A stretch of 64,000 nt of DNA, from contig CALNVZ010003433.1 of NCBI GenBank assembly GCA_940671915.1, positions 15,267,845 through 15,331,844 on the forward strand, read 5' to 3'. The stretch is from Paracentrotus lividus (Eukaryota; Echinodermata; Echinoidea; Camarodonta; Echinidae). Position 1 is the stretch's first letter; every line of letters starts with the position of its first letter. The translations under genes and the position numbers were made by a program. The notes beneath the pieces are model-generated. The model did no database searches. It saw only the letters and a program-made list of their open reading frames with translations, and was not told the origin of the DNA. Shown here one piece after another: positions 33,176 to 46,510 of the stretch.

Positions 33176-33177
33176 AA

Positions 33178-33440
33178 GATGCCAACACTACGGAATAATC
33201 GTAATTTATAACATTAGAAATTAGAACGCGAATAACCCAAATAGTTAGAAAAGCTAAGACAAATAGCTTTTCACTAGAGAAAGTATGATATTGAATAATA
33301 ACATTTTGCTCCGTCATGACTCAGTTTTGGGAATGCGTTCAAATCAATAGTTTTCTTTTTCTTGTTAACAAGACATTTGTTTCAGCTGATTCGCGTTCTA
33401 ATTTCTAATGTTATAATTATTCCGTAGTGTTGGCATCTCT
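33178..33440. repeat. Long hairpin: ~50-bp inverted arms around a ~155-bp loop
   Basis: AGATGCCAACACTACGGAAT and the following ~37 bases at 33178-33235 recur inverted at 33389-33440 (ending ATTCCGTAGTGTTGGCATCT) with one or two mismatches. The loop is AT-rich with no frame of note. Confidence 0.75.
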
Positions 33441-33994
33441 GGTACATATGAAGAAAACAAAATTCATACACAAGGTTAGAAATGCACACAATATGGTTTG
33501 ACAGACCATAAATACCACCTTTCCATAGTGGTCACCTGTATTTTCTCCCTCTAGGAAGAAATATATGTTGTAGAACCTGTATGTAAAGGTTATCTGTCCA
33601 GAAGCAACCTTTTCTGTTTTACTTGATTGGTATATAGACTGAACAGACTATATATCTTTTTCTTGTTTTGTCCATGAGAAAGTGAATATAAAATGTTCTA
33701 ATCATCTACAACTTTAGACTACTAGAATTCGTTATATCAGTGAGTTGCTATTTGGTTATAACACGAGTCATCCTTGGTTAATGTCCTCACCGAGCGGCTT
33801 ATACACAATCGTGACCGCCCTGGGGGACAATTGGAAGTATTATGGATTTCTGACAAATAGTTTATTGAAATAAAATAATCATTTTGCTCCCGATACACTT
33901 CTTTTGATCGAAGTTACGAAGAGCCAGTTGTGTGGATTGAGTTTGTGTGAATGCATACACATTGCATATTTCAATGTATTCCTTCTTGTATTCA

Positions 33995-34395
33995 AACGTG
34001 AGTGACACGACATTTGGACTGATACTAAGGGCGCATATCTATGCACTTGTAGGTTATGAATGGATCATGACTACCATAATGTACAATGTAGGAGTGGCAT
34101 GTGTCATTACCAGTTGGATTTGAATTTTACAATTGGTCCTGGAAATTATGATAAAAAAACAGTGCGTGAGTGACACGACAAAACAAACAAAAAAACAAAA
34201 CAAAAAGACATGGGTTTCTCACCATTATTGGTTATGGTTGGATTTGTGCCCAAGTAGATCTCTAAGGGTACCATAAATGCCTGTATATGTACATAAATAG
34301 TGTACATCTCTGACATTTATTGTCGTTATCATTAATTCCCTCTCTGTGGAAAATGGTCCACACGACATCCAAAACGCGAGTGACACGACCAGTGC
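33995..34395 (+). repeat. Three spaced GTGAGTGACACGAC motifs
   Basis: CGTGAGTGACACGACA occurs at about 33998 and 34164, and GCGAGTGACACGACC at about 34376, spaced ~165 and ~210 bp. The intervening DNA is AT-rich and non-coding. The layout resembles the region at 14460-16720 with a different core word. Confidence 0.45.
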
Positions 34396-34399
34396 CTTT

Positions 34400-36560
34400 A
34401 ATCCAACAATTCATATAAATAACTAAATTACCTGTGTGTGTATATGCCATGTTAGAGTAGTCCATGAGAATTACTTTAAGCAACAACAAAAAATAAATAA
34501 AAAATCTGACAAAAGTGCCTAGAATAAGAGGCATTTAAAGCACCATAGTCCCATAAGTGCAAATTCCTGTTTGATCAATTATTCAGGGTAAAACTGGATC
34601 ACGTAATGTTCGAACTTAAATAATTGGTTGTATTGTAAAGAGGCCTTTTTATTTTTTCTAAAGTCATATGCCCCTATTCTGTGTGCTTATATATCAAATA
34701 ACAGGCTTGCTCTTTTTTAGCAGCGTTATAACATGAAATAAATATTATCGTTGCCATCATGATCACAATGCAAGTTTCTATAGTGCTTTATGAAATTTTG
34801 TAATTTTAAACTCGAAGCCAAAGAACTGCAAAATATTCTACCATATTCCAAACAACTTGGTTTATGTGTTTTAAACGTCTTTTGTATTGTTGTTACTGTT
34901 TTTAGTTTTTACGGCGCTGTCTTTCATAATATGAATATTTACGGCATAAAATATACTTATTATAACATCTTTCGTACACCTTGCATACCAAGTTTAGTGT
35001 GCGTATTACAGGTAGCAGTATGACAGCTCACCAAACCATAAAACATAGTGTTATAAAATCAGTTGTATCCGCCAAACCTGTTCACATTCAGTACCAAAGG
35101 TCACAGTTTGTAAACACGGTTTTGTCACGGTTTTCTTACTTGAATGCATTCTCATTCAGACCGATTGTGCTTGTTTAAATCCCCAAATTGTACTGATTTC
35201 TCATGGAATGCAAAATCTTTTGGAGTCTACAACCGCTTGCATACCAGTGGATGTCAATGGTCCTTTCCATAGACGCCGATGTTGGATTGAAATTCATTGA
35301 TTAACAAGCAAATCCTCATTACAAACATGTTTTAAGTCACTTTTATTTTGAAGGGAATTAATTGATTTCTGTCTTGATGATCAAATATTATGTATATAGT
35401 GTCATCGTTAATACATGCACACAGAGTAATTTTCAAATTAACACCAATCATGGGAAAGAAAAAAAAAATCCTCTGAATAATGATACTAGATATGGGACTA
35501 TATTCTTCAGAGAGAATGGGTAATATTGTATCTTCTTATTTGTTACCTATATTATTTTCACCTTCAATCCATGTAAATATAAATGATATCAATTCTGCAT
35601 GGTAAGATTGGTTAATCATTTTGATCACCGTCAAAAAGGCTTTTCGTTGCTAAATATAAACACCATTTGCGTTGTATTAAATATTATAAGTGGTTTAAGA
35701 GTGTGCCAATTACAGGAATATTTGCTTATACATTGGATTATAAGGCAATTAATTAGTGCCTATAACGACAATCCTGGTCGTTACAGGGTCTAGGCCTGGG
35801 CTATATTGTCCAAAGCAGGAGAACATGTATGCGTTAAACGAGTGAAAATGCATAAATGATTCTTAAACTCATCATAATTTATGCGTATCAGGACAACTAC
35901 CCCCTGAAAACTTTGGGTTGGGTGTAGAGTTAGGGGAAGAATGTCGATGAGGCTACATTTCCTGGGTAATTGTCCAGGAAAGTTGTCCTTGAACCATTTG
36001 TTTGATTATACAACTTTTATCAAACCAAAAGCAGTACAAACAATATATATATGTAAATGTTTTAATATATACATTACATGGATGTCACCTTTGAAACCCG
36101 ACAACACTTTGATACTGATAAGTATGCCTGGTATCCGGATACATACTCCTGAAACATATTTTATTCAAAGCAAAATTCACATTTGGGTCAGCATCTAAAA
36201 TAATGTTACAACGTTTATTGTATATGAAGCTTAAATGATTACGGTTGACGAGTTTGCGATGAGAACGCTATTATGATGGGTTTATTCCCATGTCACATCT
36301 AAGTTTTAAAAAAAATGGATATTTAGTAACTCCGCTGCCTTTTCATGGTTCAATTGCAACTCGGGCTAAATACAAAAGATTAATAGTTTTCAGGTGATGG
36401 CACTATCACAGGCCTATAATAATAAATGATATATACACCAAAATATCTTTCTAACTTTCGTGTCAGATGGTGCTGTTCTTTGGATTTTGTGTTTGAAATA
36501 ATGTTGTCATCGTCTTAAATACTAGCACTTGACTGTTCATATTTTGGCGACTTCAATCCA
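34400..36560. other. Gene-free stretch
   Basis: AT-rich DNA without recognisable genes, RNA genes or clear repeat termini. The short open frames have no family resemblance that I can see. Confidence 0.4.
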
Positions 36561-36566
36561 CAATAT

Positions 36567-36720
36567 TTCATTTCATTTCATATAAATGTTTATTCCCAGA
36601 TTCAAAGAAAAGATTCGGGACATAGCACGATTTGGCGTGAAACCCTTTACATGTTCATTCTAACAATTCTAGACATATACATTGACTTTGGAACGTATTT
36701 CAGGGCGAATCAAAACTACT
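36567..36720 (-). mobile_element. Possible 3' tail of a non-LTR element (minus strand)
   Basis: On the minus strand: GAATCTGGGAATAAACATTT, then repeated ATGAA units. This fits a LINE 3' end with a pentamer tail. No coding part was seen. Confidence 0.35.
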
Positions 36721-37111
36721 GAAAATATTCTTTTCTGTATATTATTATCAAAAGCATTAGAATGAAACAAATCGAATTTGTTCGTGATGTTTTGGTTATT
36801 AGCGAACGGATTGTATGTCTTTCTCTGCAAATCGATGTATTACATTTCCGATTTAGTCTTTTTTGTTTATAAACATTTTGAAATCCTGTTCTCGATCTTT
36901 TTATTCGACTACCTGAAACGTCAACATTTATTACCGAATTATGTGAGCAGATTTCTGAGGAAATGAGCACGATTTATTGTGCTACTGCTTTTATTTGGAG
37001 ATAGATATGTGGGAGTGCAATTTTCATGATGAGAGAAAATTGTAAACTTTTCGGAGTATAGTCGAAGCGATTTACAAGCCAGAAAGGTATTTACAAGTTA
37101 GAAGCGTGATC

Positions 37112-37145
<34 letters not shown>

Positions 37146-39285
37146 GAAATTTTACTTTTAATTAGCTTAATGTTAATAGTGTTTGGAATAACATATATTA
37201 TAATAGAAACTTAGAGAGAGATAGAGGGTGAGGGGGAGAGAGTGGGGGAGAGAGGGGGAGAGAGAGATATAGATAGACAGACAAACAGACAGAGACAGAG
37301 ACAGAGAGCGAAATGGAAGTTACAAATTACAAATATAGATAATAATCCTTGAATATAATAAAAGTATTTTATATTTTGCACTGGATCCTTCGAATAATTA
37401 ATCAAAATTCATAAAATCAGTATGAAAAATCAGAATATTCAGTATATATTCAGAATATAACAGAAGAAAAAGCAGCAATAAAGTTGACGCTTTTAATGAA
37501 GCCATAAGGCATCAGATGAGTAACAGTTTATCGTCGTGTGTCATCGGGGCGGCACCGTATTTGTCGTTTGAACTTTATAATTTTCATGCATGATTTGCAA
37601 TGTTAGTTTTGAATGGAATATGACATGTGAATGATTCTCATCACAATGAATCATTAACTTTAAATGGTATAAAAATGCATGCAATCAATATTGCAAACAA
37701 GAATAATATTGTCCAGTCTTTGCGTTCTTTTTGTGAAATATGTTTGATCATCATAAACCATTATTGCATTAATTTTTGTGAAACAATTATTGAAGGGCTT
37801 CCCACTTTAGATCTTTGATTTCAGATAATATATATATTTTTGTTGTTTTGTTGTTGTTTATGATCATAACAAAACTGTCTTATTTTTTAGTTCTTAAAAT
37901 GTCCTCATTTGAATTTACTCACTACAAGTATATCGAGGAGGGCAAGGCACCATTTTATAGTCCAACATCAATGTGAGAAATTCAAGCGCGTTGACCGCGA
38001 AGCTAAAGCGATTATACACGCATTTTACCCCTGAATCCGTACATAGATCAAGACTTTTAAAACTTACACCATATTTCACACTTTTCAATATCTTTGCTTT
38101 GATTCCTCACCTTTCCTTTCGACTCATACCTTAGGTATGGCTTCCTGACACCTCCCTTTTATTCATATCCTGAACGAGAAGAAAAGATGAAAAGACAGAG
38201 GTCGAGAAACATCAACAATCTATATGTACCCTGTCTGCTTTCACGGAAGGTTCATTATTTTGTGGCCTAGCTACAAGAAATAGAACAATCGAAATGTTTT
38301 CTTAAACCAATGATGTTTTGCCCCTGAACTTGTCATATGGTGCCAGCGTGCCAATACCTTTAACGCCTGCCCAAGAGAAGAAACAGGAGAAATCAAGGGC
38401 CTACTTCTCTTTGATATTTTTCTGATATTTTTATATTTAGGTAATAAGTCCCTTTCAGACAGAAGATTGGGTCCCTGAATCGAGTCCAGACCGATATTAG
38501 ACTGAACGCTAAACGTACGTTATCCCAAAAGGCAGTGTGACTGCATATTGCTTGTGTAGACACTTCTGCATTCTTTATATTCCACGTTCCATGGTTCTTT
38601 TCCTGTATGCCCAAGATGATTTTAGTATTTTTATTACCATTTTTTAAAAACCATATTTTGAGAATTGTACTTAAATTCTTTTTCACTGATTGTAACATGT
38701 CAGGACGACGATATAGACTGTAGGGTGTGTCGCTTTTTTATTTTAAGATTATGTTTATTTGAATCTTGTAATGCTCTGAATCGCTTTTGAATCTTTATGA
38801 TGGTTCTACCAGGTCCGTATCATTAAAATAATAATATTTCGATTGTCGCTAATCATGTTAATGAGACGTGAATTTTAATTTCCCACAGTAACAATGCGTG
38901 TCACATATTTGTGCCTATAATGAATACAAATTCCACATGTTCAGCAACGATTTTCAGCAAGTGTTGTTATTCCTCCTACCCACATTATTTGTACAACTGA
39001 TAACTGTTAAATTAATATTCACTCATTTACAAACCATTAGAGCGATTATTGCCCGAGTTCCAGTCGGGTGGCACCCAAACCACAGAATCCACTCAACCGT
39101 CTGAAGTTGCTTGAAAATCAGAGTTACTAAAGACTGTTTGCATTTTTCCTCTTTATATTTCAATCACCGACTCGTGAAATAGTATCAGCAATGGAGCTTC
39201 TTTGATAATGAATGGAAAGTCTGTAACAATGCATTGTTGGTGTGTATAGTTGGAAGCTTTATAAGTATGTTTAGAAGTAGAGACA
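36720..39285. other. Gene-free stretch with simple repeats
   Basis: Contains a ~30-bp A run (37115-37144) and a GA-rich tract (37212-37310). The rest is AT-rich and unrecognised. Confidence 0.4.
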
Positions 39286-39291
39286 ACAGTA

Positions 39292-40169
39292 GGGGAGACC
39301 GGGGACAAATGTAACACGGGGCAATTGTAACAGGGGCTCCCATCCCTAGCAGAAACACGCTACAAACTTAAAATTTGTACAGAGCATGCGCATTTCATCG
39401 CTCCTCATGCTGTTTGAGTATAAGCAGATTTAACGGTTCGTGGAACTTTCTACAGCAGAAAAATCGTTTTTTTTTAGTAGGAAAGTAATGTTTCACACTA
39501 CCTGTTGTTTTTCTTCTGGACAAATATGTGGATGAGCTACGGCGGTCATTTTTATATATTTAGAAATTATGTTCTTAGGCCATATTTTGCTAACGTTTCA
39601 ACGCTGAATACCTAAGCTAAGATGGAAAAAAATCTCTCCAAATATGGTCGCCCACCACAGGGGCAATAGTAACAATGCCGTTTAGGAAATACTTTTGCCC
39701 CGTACCTAGGCCCGGGACAATTCAGCTCGCTGTCATCGCCCGTATACAGAGCACGTAAACTTCTGCAATAATCCCATGCCATGTATATAACAAGTGGAAA
39801 ATATAATGTAACTTAATTCAAGCATTGTCCATGTTTTATAATAATTAGCTGATGTGGTTAATGTTGTTTAAATTTGGATCTGTCAAGTGCATAGCTTTGA
39901 TAAAGAAAAGCAAAATGTTACAATTTCATGTGTTACAATTGCCACGTACGTCTGTTACAATTGCCCCTGGTTAAGGGGCAATTGTAACACTCGATCTCGT
40001 GTTTTGAAATGATAATGGCTTCAAAATAAATAGTTTTACTTAACCCAAACCTGTCATATGTCGAGCTAAGATATCCAAATTTCGTTTTACTTGGTTTTAA
40101 AAGTATTTAGTTATAATAAAGTTGATAAGTCAAATTCGGAAAAAAGTGTACAATTGTCCCCGGTCTCCC
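39292..40169. mobile_element. TA-flanked GGGGAGACCGGGG element (compact copy)
   Basis: It starts GGGGAGACCGGGGACAA and ends TTGTCCCCGGTCTCCC, with TA outside both ends (39290-39291, 40170-40171). Words such as GGGGCAATTGTAACA recur near both ends and in the middle (39325, 39660, 39973). 878 bp, non-coding. It is related to 19067-21987 by its termini, but its subterminal words differ (CAATTGTAAC here, GTTGTTACA there). Confidence 0.85.
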
Positions 40170-40313
40170 TATTTAGAGGTACAGGTATATTCCTGCTTTT
40201 TTAATGCCAAAGTTTGTAAAGATAGACACTATCATAAAACGCTGTCATTCACAGTACCGCGTGAAAAGTGCTTTTTGACAGTGTTGGGATCAATATTGAA
40301 AAAAAAGTTTGTC

Positions 40314-40786
40314 CAGGCGCGTATCCAGGATTTGGCACCCGGGGGGCCCGATGTGATTTTGATTTTGGCGCCTCAGTGGTGGATCCAAAAAGGTACATCC
40401 TATTTTTTCACGTTACACCGGGCGAGCCAAAAGGTACACTCTAATTTTTGTATGTCACGACGCTGGCCGAGCAATAAGCGGGGGGGGGGGGGGGGGGGGG
40501 GGGAGGGGGGGGGGAGATAGGTGCTGAAAAAATTTCGGCCTGCGGCTAACCGGAAGGTCATATATCAACCATAGGGGTAGGTTTGAAGGGTCAATTGGCT
40601 TAAATTATGGCCATTTTTCCCGTTTTTATTATTTTTTGTTGTATGTTTTTTGTATTTCGCTCAATTTGGCGCCCCCCCCTAAGGTCAATTTGGCACCACT
40701 TTGAGGTCATTTTGGCGCCCTTTCGGGCGCCTACCCGGGGGGCCCGGGCCCGTAAAGCCCCCGCCCCCCCTCAGAATACGCGCATG
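40314..40786. mobile_element. Element of the ATCCAGGATTTGGCACCC family, copy 2
   Basis: It starts CAGGCGCGTATCCAGG and ends CAGAATACGCGCATG, an imperfect inverted pair (about 12 of 16). A ~32-base G run (40481-40512) follows GAGCAATAAGC. GGCACCCGGGGGGCCCGATG near the left mirrors ACCCGGGGGGCCCGGGCCCG near the right. No target-site duplication is evident. Confidence 0.75.
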
Positions 40787-40789
40787 ATG

Positions 40790-42098
40790 TCTACAGCAAT
40801 CGTCTTAACAAAGCCAAAAACATAAATTGATATAATTGGCCATTGTCTTTTTGACGTCTATATTAAATTGGAGAGAAAAATTTAATGAAATAAATTGAAA
40901 TTTGCTGGAGCATCATTTTTGCGTGTATACCGAGACGAGAGCTGCGAGAGGGAGAGTGGTGGATGTTGAAAAACGAATATATCATTTGCAGTACAAACGC
41001 CTATTTAGGCAGTTAATGGCAAAGGGTTGTTCAAAAACCCATTCAATCTAACCCCTCGAGAGAAGAGGCAAACAAACTTCACTCAAAACAGGAGGATTTA
41101 AATGGTATACACAAATACCTTAAAGTGGGAATTACAGATTTGATGAATTAGCAGCGGTTTGAAAGTCCGATTTGCCTTATGGTTCTCCAAGTTTTATATA
41201 TATTTTTTAATTTTGTCTATCAATAATCACCAAAGACGTCTAAGACAAATTTTAGATTTATGTTTGGAGTAATAGTGGTACCTGCCATGAGACGTGTTAG
41301 AGACGGGTTTGAGACATCTCTTGAGTCTCCGTGACGTCCCATGAAGTGAGACCCATGAAGTGAGACATTTACGTGGTGTTATAACAGTTACGTTGAGTTA
41401 TGTCCGGGTTACGTCTCAAAATTCCTTCATTTTCCTCTTGCGGATCCCCACGTATGTCTTCCAGTCATAGTCAGCAGTGGAAATAGTGATAATATCGTTC
41501 ATCCAATAAAACAAAGAGAAACATAAGAAATGGTAGAATAGAAGATGAATAAGGATAAAACAACAAACACGTAAGTGCCTGTGTGACTGTATAGCATTGT
41601 ATAGCACTAGAAATTGAAAATCGTTGTATAAGAGCAATATGCATGCGATTACGGAAACAAAACGGACCTAGAAATAAGATTTTCCTCGAGTCCAAGTTGG
41701 ATACGGTATTGAATTCGTTTTCACGATCTTATTAAGATAATTTTAATCAGAGACCTTTATCACAGTACAACAGAGTTTGGCCAACTCAATTTTATAAGGT
41801 TACGACATGGCGCATGTTGCTTTGTCAGGCAAGAACAATACAACTACAAATGCGTTATGTTGTAACCAAACAGTTAGCCAAATAATATGCCTATATGGCG
41901 GATAAAATGCGTTGTCTGGACTTATTTTCGTCTAGTTGTTCAACCATAAATAATTTGTTTGGGTATAAATATGGATAAGTTTTGTTTAAAGTGACAAATA
42001 TATTTTTTTTTAGGTTCCTGGAAGATTGGTTAACTGAAGAAATAGCATTTGGATATGATTTAAAAAAAATAGAGAATATGTTTGTCGGACTGCTTATA

Positions 42099-42140
<42 letters not shown>

Positions 42141-43755
42141 GATGCCAACTTTGAATGGGGGTGTAGGTATAAAAAAAAAATGAAAGAAAATAGGTATTTC
42201 CTTCAATGTGTGCTCAGATCGTCCTTGCTAGACCTATGGGATTTCCATTATGCAAATATAACCCTCTGATATTTGTCGCGAAATCTTTTGCATTCACAGT
42301 CAAACTTTAGATCGAAGACCCAGGCTTTCGAGATTATGGGGCGTAAAAAGATATACTATGTTTTGTTTGTAAACTATTTTTGATGGATTTTGTTTCCAAC
42401 TTCGAAGTTGTAGGGCCTACTGTACATCATATTAGCCGTATGTGTGATAAGTAGTGACATAACACATTCTCAAGGCGCCAATTTTTTTTTAAAAGGATAT
42501 GGATCAGACATGATTGTAAACAATAAAGATAATAGTGGTGGTGGGGGGGGGGGGGTGGCATTTGTCACACAAATGAGACTTGAGCACAGTACCGCCAATT
42601 TCCAACACAATTTCACATTAGTAATTACATTAGTAATAATGGCTACTGTTATTGTTTGTTTATTTTTTAATTATTTATTTATTTTTTGGTCATGAGTAAA
42701 TTTTAAGTTAGTTGGTGTTGTGTTCTGAGCTATTAAAATAAACATATGAACTTCATGAACTTCTCCATGGATACCTTACCGCTTCTAAATAGTGTCAATA
42801 TTCTAATGAGTATATTCTTTATTACGTTTATGTAGTATTTCGACTTCATTTTGGTATGAAAAAAGAACATCATTTTCATGCAGAATAATGAGGTTATGAT
42901 AAAGGAAAAGAGAATTACTTTATGAAAGATATCATAGTAGGAAATATAGACCTATAATGTTTTATGAGTGAAGCCTCAGAATATTGTGATTTACGAACCA
43001 CAATTTACACCTTCCTATAGGTGTTTTGTGTATGCGGATATATCTAATGCATAATATGGTGTGTAAATCAAATTCCTACGCACAATGAATGATTTCTATA
43101 ATACGTATTTACAGGGAACCCACAGCCTCTTTTCAATCTGTCCAAACACCAAATCTTGCAGATAAATACCTGTCATTTGTTCAGACGGTGTTTCTATGTT
43201 GACACAGTCAGTTATAGTGGATAATATGAATAGCATATTTATTGAGAATTGCACGCATTATTCAAAGAAGCATAGTTTTCAGAAAGCGGACAAATATTCA
43301 CTTTTAATATTGAGTGCTACCTTTAAATATAATATGTCCTAGTAGACAGGTAGAATAACAAAGTTAAATATAATTTTGAGCGTTGAAATACAAGTGAATG
43401 GTATTTCTCTTATCACATTTAATACACTTTTCATGTTCCTTAATAGTTATATTAGCTTTTGTTTACTTTCACCCGCCCTCCCATTTCTTTCTCCCATTGT
43501 CTCTCTCTCTCTCTCCTCCTATCTCTCTCTCTCTATCTATCTATCTATCTCACTATCTCTCCATTTAGATATATGAAATTCCTTTGTGTTTTGCTGATTA
43601 ATGTTTCTTTTCGATGTACAGTACTATGCATACACCTGTCCAGTGACATGGTGGATAAACGCTAATTATGCATCAACCTTGGTAATTATTATTTGAATTA
43701 CATGCATAATGCTGCGTCATCATAATGTGCAAATGTTCAGGGTTTTTTTTTTTTT
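40790..43755. other. Gene-free stretch with simple repeats
   Basis: Contains GACGTC-type words at 41295-41425, a (CT)n run at 42103-42135, a G run at 42540-42556, and CT/CTAT repeats at 43499-43560. No recognisable gene. Confidence 0.4.
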
Positions 43756-43759
43756 TTCT

Positions 43760-44523
43760 TTAAAGGGAAGCTCTGGAACCAAAAGAAGTTGCTTTTATAA
43801 AAGCAGAAAAATTAAGAAAAAGAGCATGAAAAAAATCTTGAAGAAAATCGGACTAATAATAAGAAAATTATGAATATCTTAACGATGCTCAAAAAATTGA
43901 TCACTATACCAATGGCAACACAGCCACAAAAGCTGTGATGTCATAGGGGCACAACTTGCCATGCATTTTCTATATTGTTTCATAATAATGTTCACTTTAT
44001 TTGTTAAGAACTGTGTTCCTCATAACTTTGGCCAAATATATTAATGGCAATATGCTATTGCATCTATACATATATTGTAAAATCAGCACCCATCTAGAAA
44101 CACAAAAACAAAGATTTTAAGTAGGTTTTCGGTATAGAGAAAAGATATTCAGGAATGTTGAATTTCATGAAAAATATAACTTTTCTTTTGAAATGTCATT
44201 ACAATTCTCATTTTATGAAAATGCATAGATGCAATACATATTTCCATCAAAATACCTTGGCAAAGTTATGAGGAAAACAGTTCTTAACAAATAAAGTGAA
44301 AATTTATCATAAAACAAAATATAGACAATGCATGGCAAGTTTGTCCCCTGTGACATCAAAGGTGTTGCCGATTGAGTGTAGCGATCAATTTTTTGTGCAT
44401 CATAAAGATATTCATAACTTTTCTATTATTAGTCCAATTTCTTCAAACTTTTTAAAATCTGTTTTTCTAATTTTTCTGCTTTTTATAAAAGCAACTTATT
44501 TTGGTCCAGAGCTTCCCTTTAAA
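43760..44523. mobile_element. Large palindromic foldback element (~764 bp)
   Basis: It starts TTAAAGGGAAGCTCTGGA and ends TCCAGAGCTTCCCTTTAA. The arms pair over roughly 300 bp each; for example TTTGTTAAGAACTGTGTTCC at about 44001 against AAACAGTTCTTAACAAAT at 44275, and GCATGGCAAGT near 44331 against ACTTGCCATGCA at 43957. A TTAA or TA target is possible. No transposase. The 76-aa frame at 44296-44526 lies wholly in the right arm. Confidence 0.85.
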
Positions 44524-44529
44524 TAATAC

Positions 44530-46467
44530 AGTATTCAACCAATCATTTAATCAGGTCCTTAATATTAGAAGGTTAATTCCTATTTCGTCCTTTGATAGTT
44601 CGAATTGCATATACACTCTCCTGTAAAGCATTGATGTGAATTTACTGATGTTATGACATTATTACACCATTTTAACATAAAGAATGAAGTGCAATTGTAT
44701 GAAATGTATGAAGAGTGAAAAAAATGGGAGATTGACATAGCGGATTGCTAATAAGAAATGTGTTCAGTATGCTCTAATAACTTGAAATATTTTCTAAATA
44801 ATTATATTAAACTGACAATTATTTTAACCTTAGCACATAAACTGTGTGAGTTAATTCTTTTGAACACATGAAGGTGATATGATCTTTATATATCTTGAAA
44901 ATATACTCTATAAACAGCCGCATTCGCTGTGGGAATCCATTTAATGGAACATATCATAATTAAAAAGTGACGATGATGATATAAACAAACGTTGAGTTGA
45001 TAACCCCAAAGCGAATATACAATTGGGAAATGATACATGTATAGTCTCCTATCAATGTATTGAATGAAAAATCTTTCAAAATGTGTCCAGCTCTCAAACC
45101 CACGATAATAGTTCACCAAAGAATTATTTCTTTTACTTAACTTAATCGCGCCGAGCCTTTTCAAAAGTTTCGAATAACTCTGTAAAGTCTGCGCTATTAT
45201 TACAATTCCACCTTTCACCTCAACGTTTACTTCCATTTGAAATTTAAAGATTAAGAAAAAAAAATCGGGAAAGGGTCCCACTGAACAATTATTACAAATT
45301 AAGATAACAGTCTTTGTCAAAAAATATGGTACATCGGAAAAAAATTATTTTTGTGTGAAATATTTTCAGATAATGTGTGTTTGTGGTACCAAATGAAAGC
45401 AAAGATTTTCCTTGCTGATGCGCTTTGTTCCGTATAATTTGCCTTCGTAAAACAAAAGTTATGCTAAATTTGTGCGACGACGAACAATCGAAATTGAGCA
45501 CTTTATAGCCATTATGCGAACCTATACACAAAGGCATGGGACGGCGTGCGAAAAATAGATTTTCTTTTGATTGTAGAAAATAGTCATATTTCAAGAATTA
45601 CAACACCAAATGTGATGAAAAAAATGCAGGTGAAAGTCTGATCTTCCTGCTTTATGAAAATACCAATGATAGCAGGCTGTGATTAATCTTCATACTATAA
45701 AAAATGTTTTCCACTTGTACCATTTTATTTGACACATACTGTATATGTACATTACAATACTCATGTAACATTTACGTTATCGTAATTATGGATATATTGA
45801 GAAAGACTTAATAAGCCTGACATGCGAATAACAATCAAACAAGTGCAAAAAACACACAAAACAAAAACAAAAACAAAAACAAACAAAGAACATAAAACGA
45901 ATAAGAGAAAATACAAGCGATAACATAGTTGATGATATCTGTCCGGTTTTGTTTTGGCATTGGATTTTTTTTTGGTTTTTTTTGTTATTCCATCTTCTTG
46001 TCCGTTTTTGTTTGTTTTGCTTTGTTTTTGTTTAGTTTTTTTTTTGCTGGTTGATGATGATCAGGTTCTGAGAATTTGTTTTGCAAAGAACAACAACAAT
46101 GCTTTTGGGTTTATGTAAATCTAATAAATCATAATCAAAACGAAATCCACATATAAGAGGAGACTCAAGCGTAAATTAAATCACAACGATATTATAATAT
46201 CGGGCCACGACTATTTTAGAATATGAACTGATTTATTATACCAACCGTCAATGAATGGTGTTCAGTCCAACACTCAAATTGAAAGGAAAATAAAACAGGT
46301 CAAGTTATTTTTCTATTTCAAAGTATGTAAAAAAATATTCCTTTCAAGTATGGTGTCATGTGTGGGTTACAAACATAATAGTTTTTAGCCTTGGTCGTTA
46401 AACATCTCTGCCGTCAGAACACAACAAATCATAAATATTATTGTAACTACAAGTACGCCACATGTTC

Positions 46468-46510
<43 letters not shown>

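Larger units (their letters stand above)
32975..33605. mobile_element. ACAGTCAAACCTGTCT-type inverted-repeat element with nested insert
   Basis: Words such as ACAGTCAAACCTGTCTCAGT, GGTCTATCTGAGCGGTCGCT and GAAAGAAATATGTGTGACAG on the left match, in the same or inverse sense, words at 33495-33600 (CCATAGTGGTCACCTG, GAAGAAATATATGTTGTAGA). This is the vocabulary of a common TA-flanked MITE of marine invertebrates (recalled, not searched). A LINE tail and a hairpin separate the two parts. Ends are approximate. Confidence 0.4.

Noticed and set aside
44886..45594. Two adjacent minus-strand frames (144 and 100 aa)
   Set aside because: No recognisable motif, AT-driven amino-acid content, no splice or duplicate support; treated as chance.
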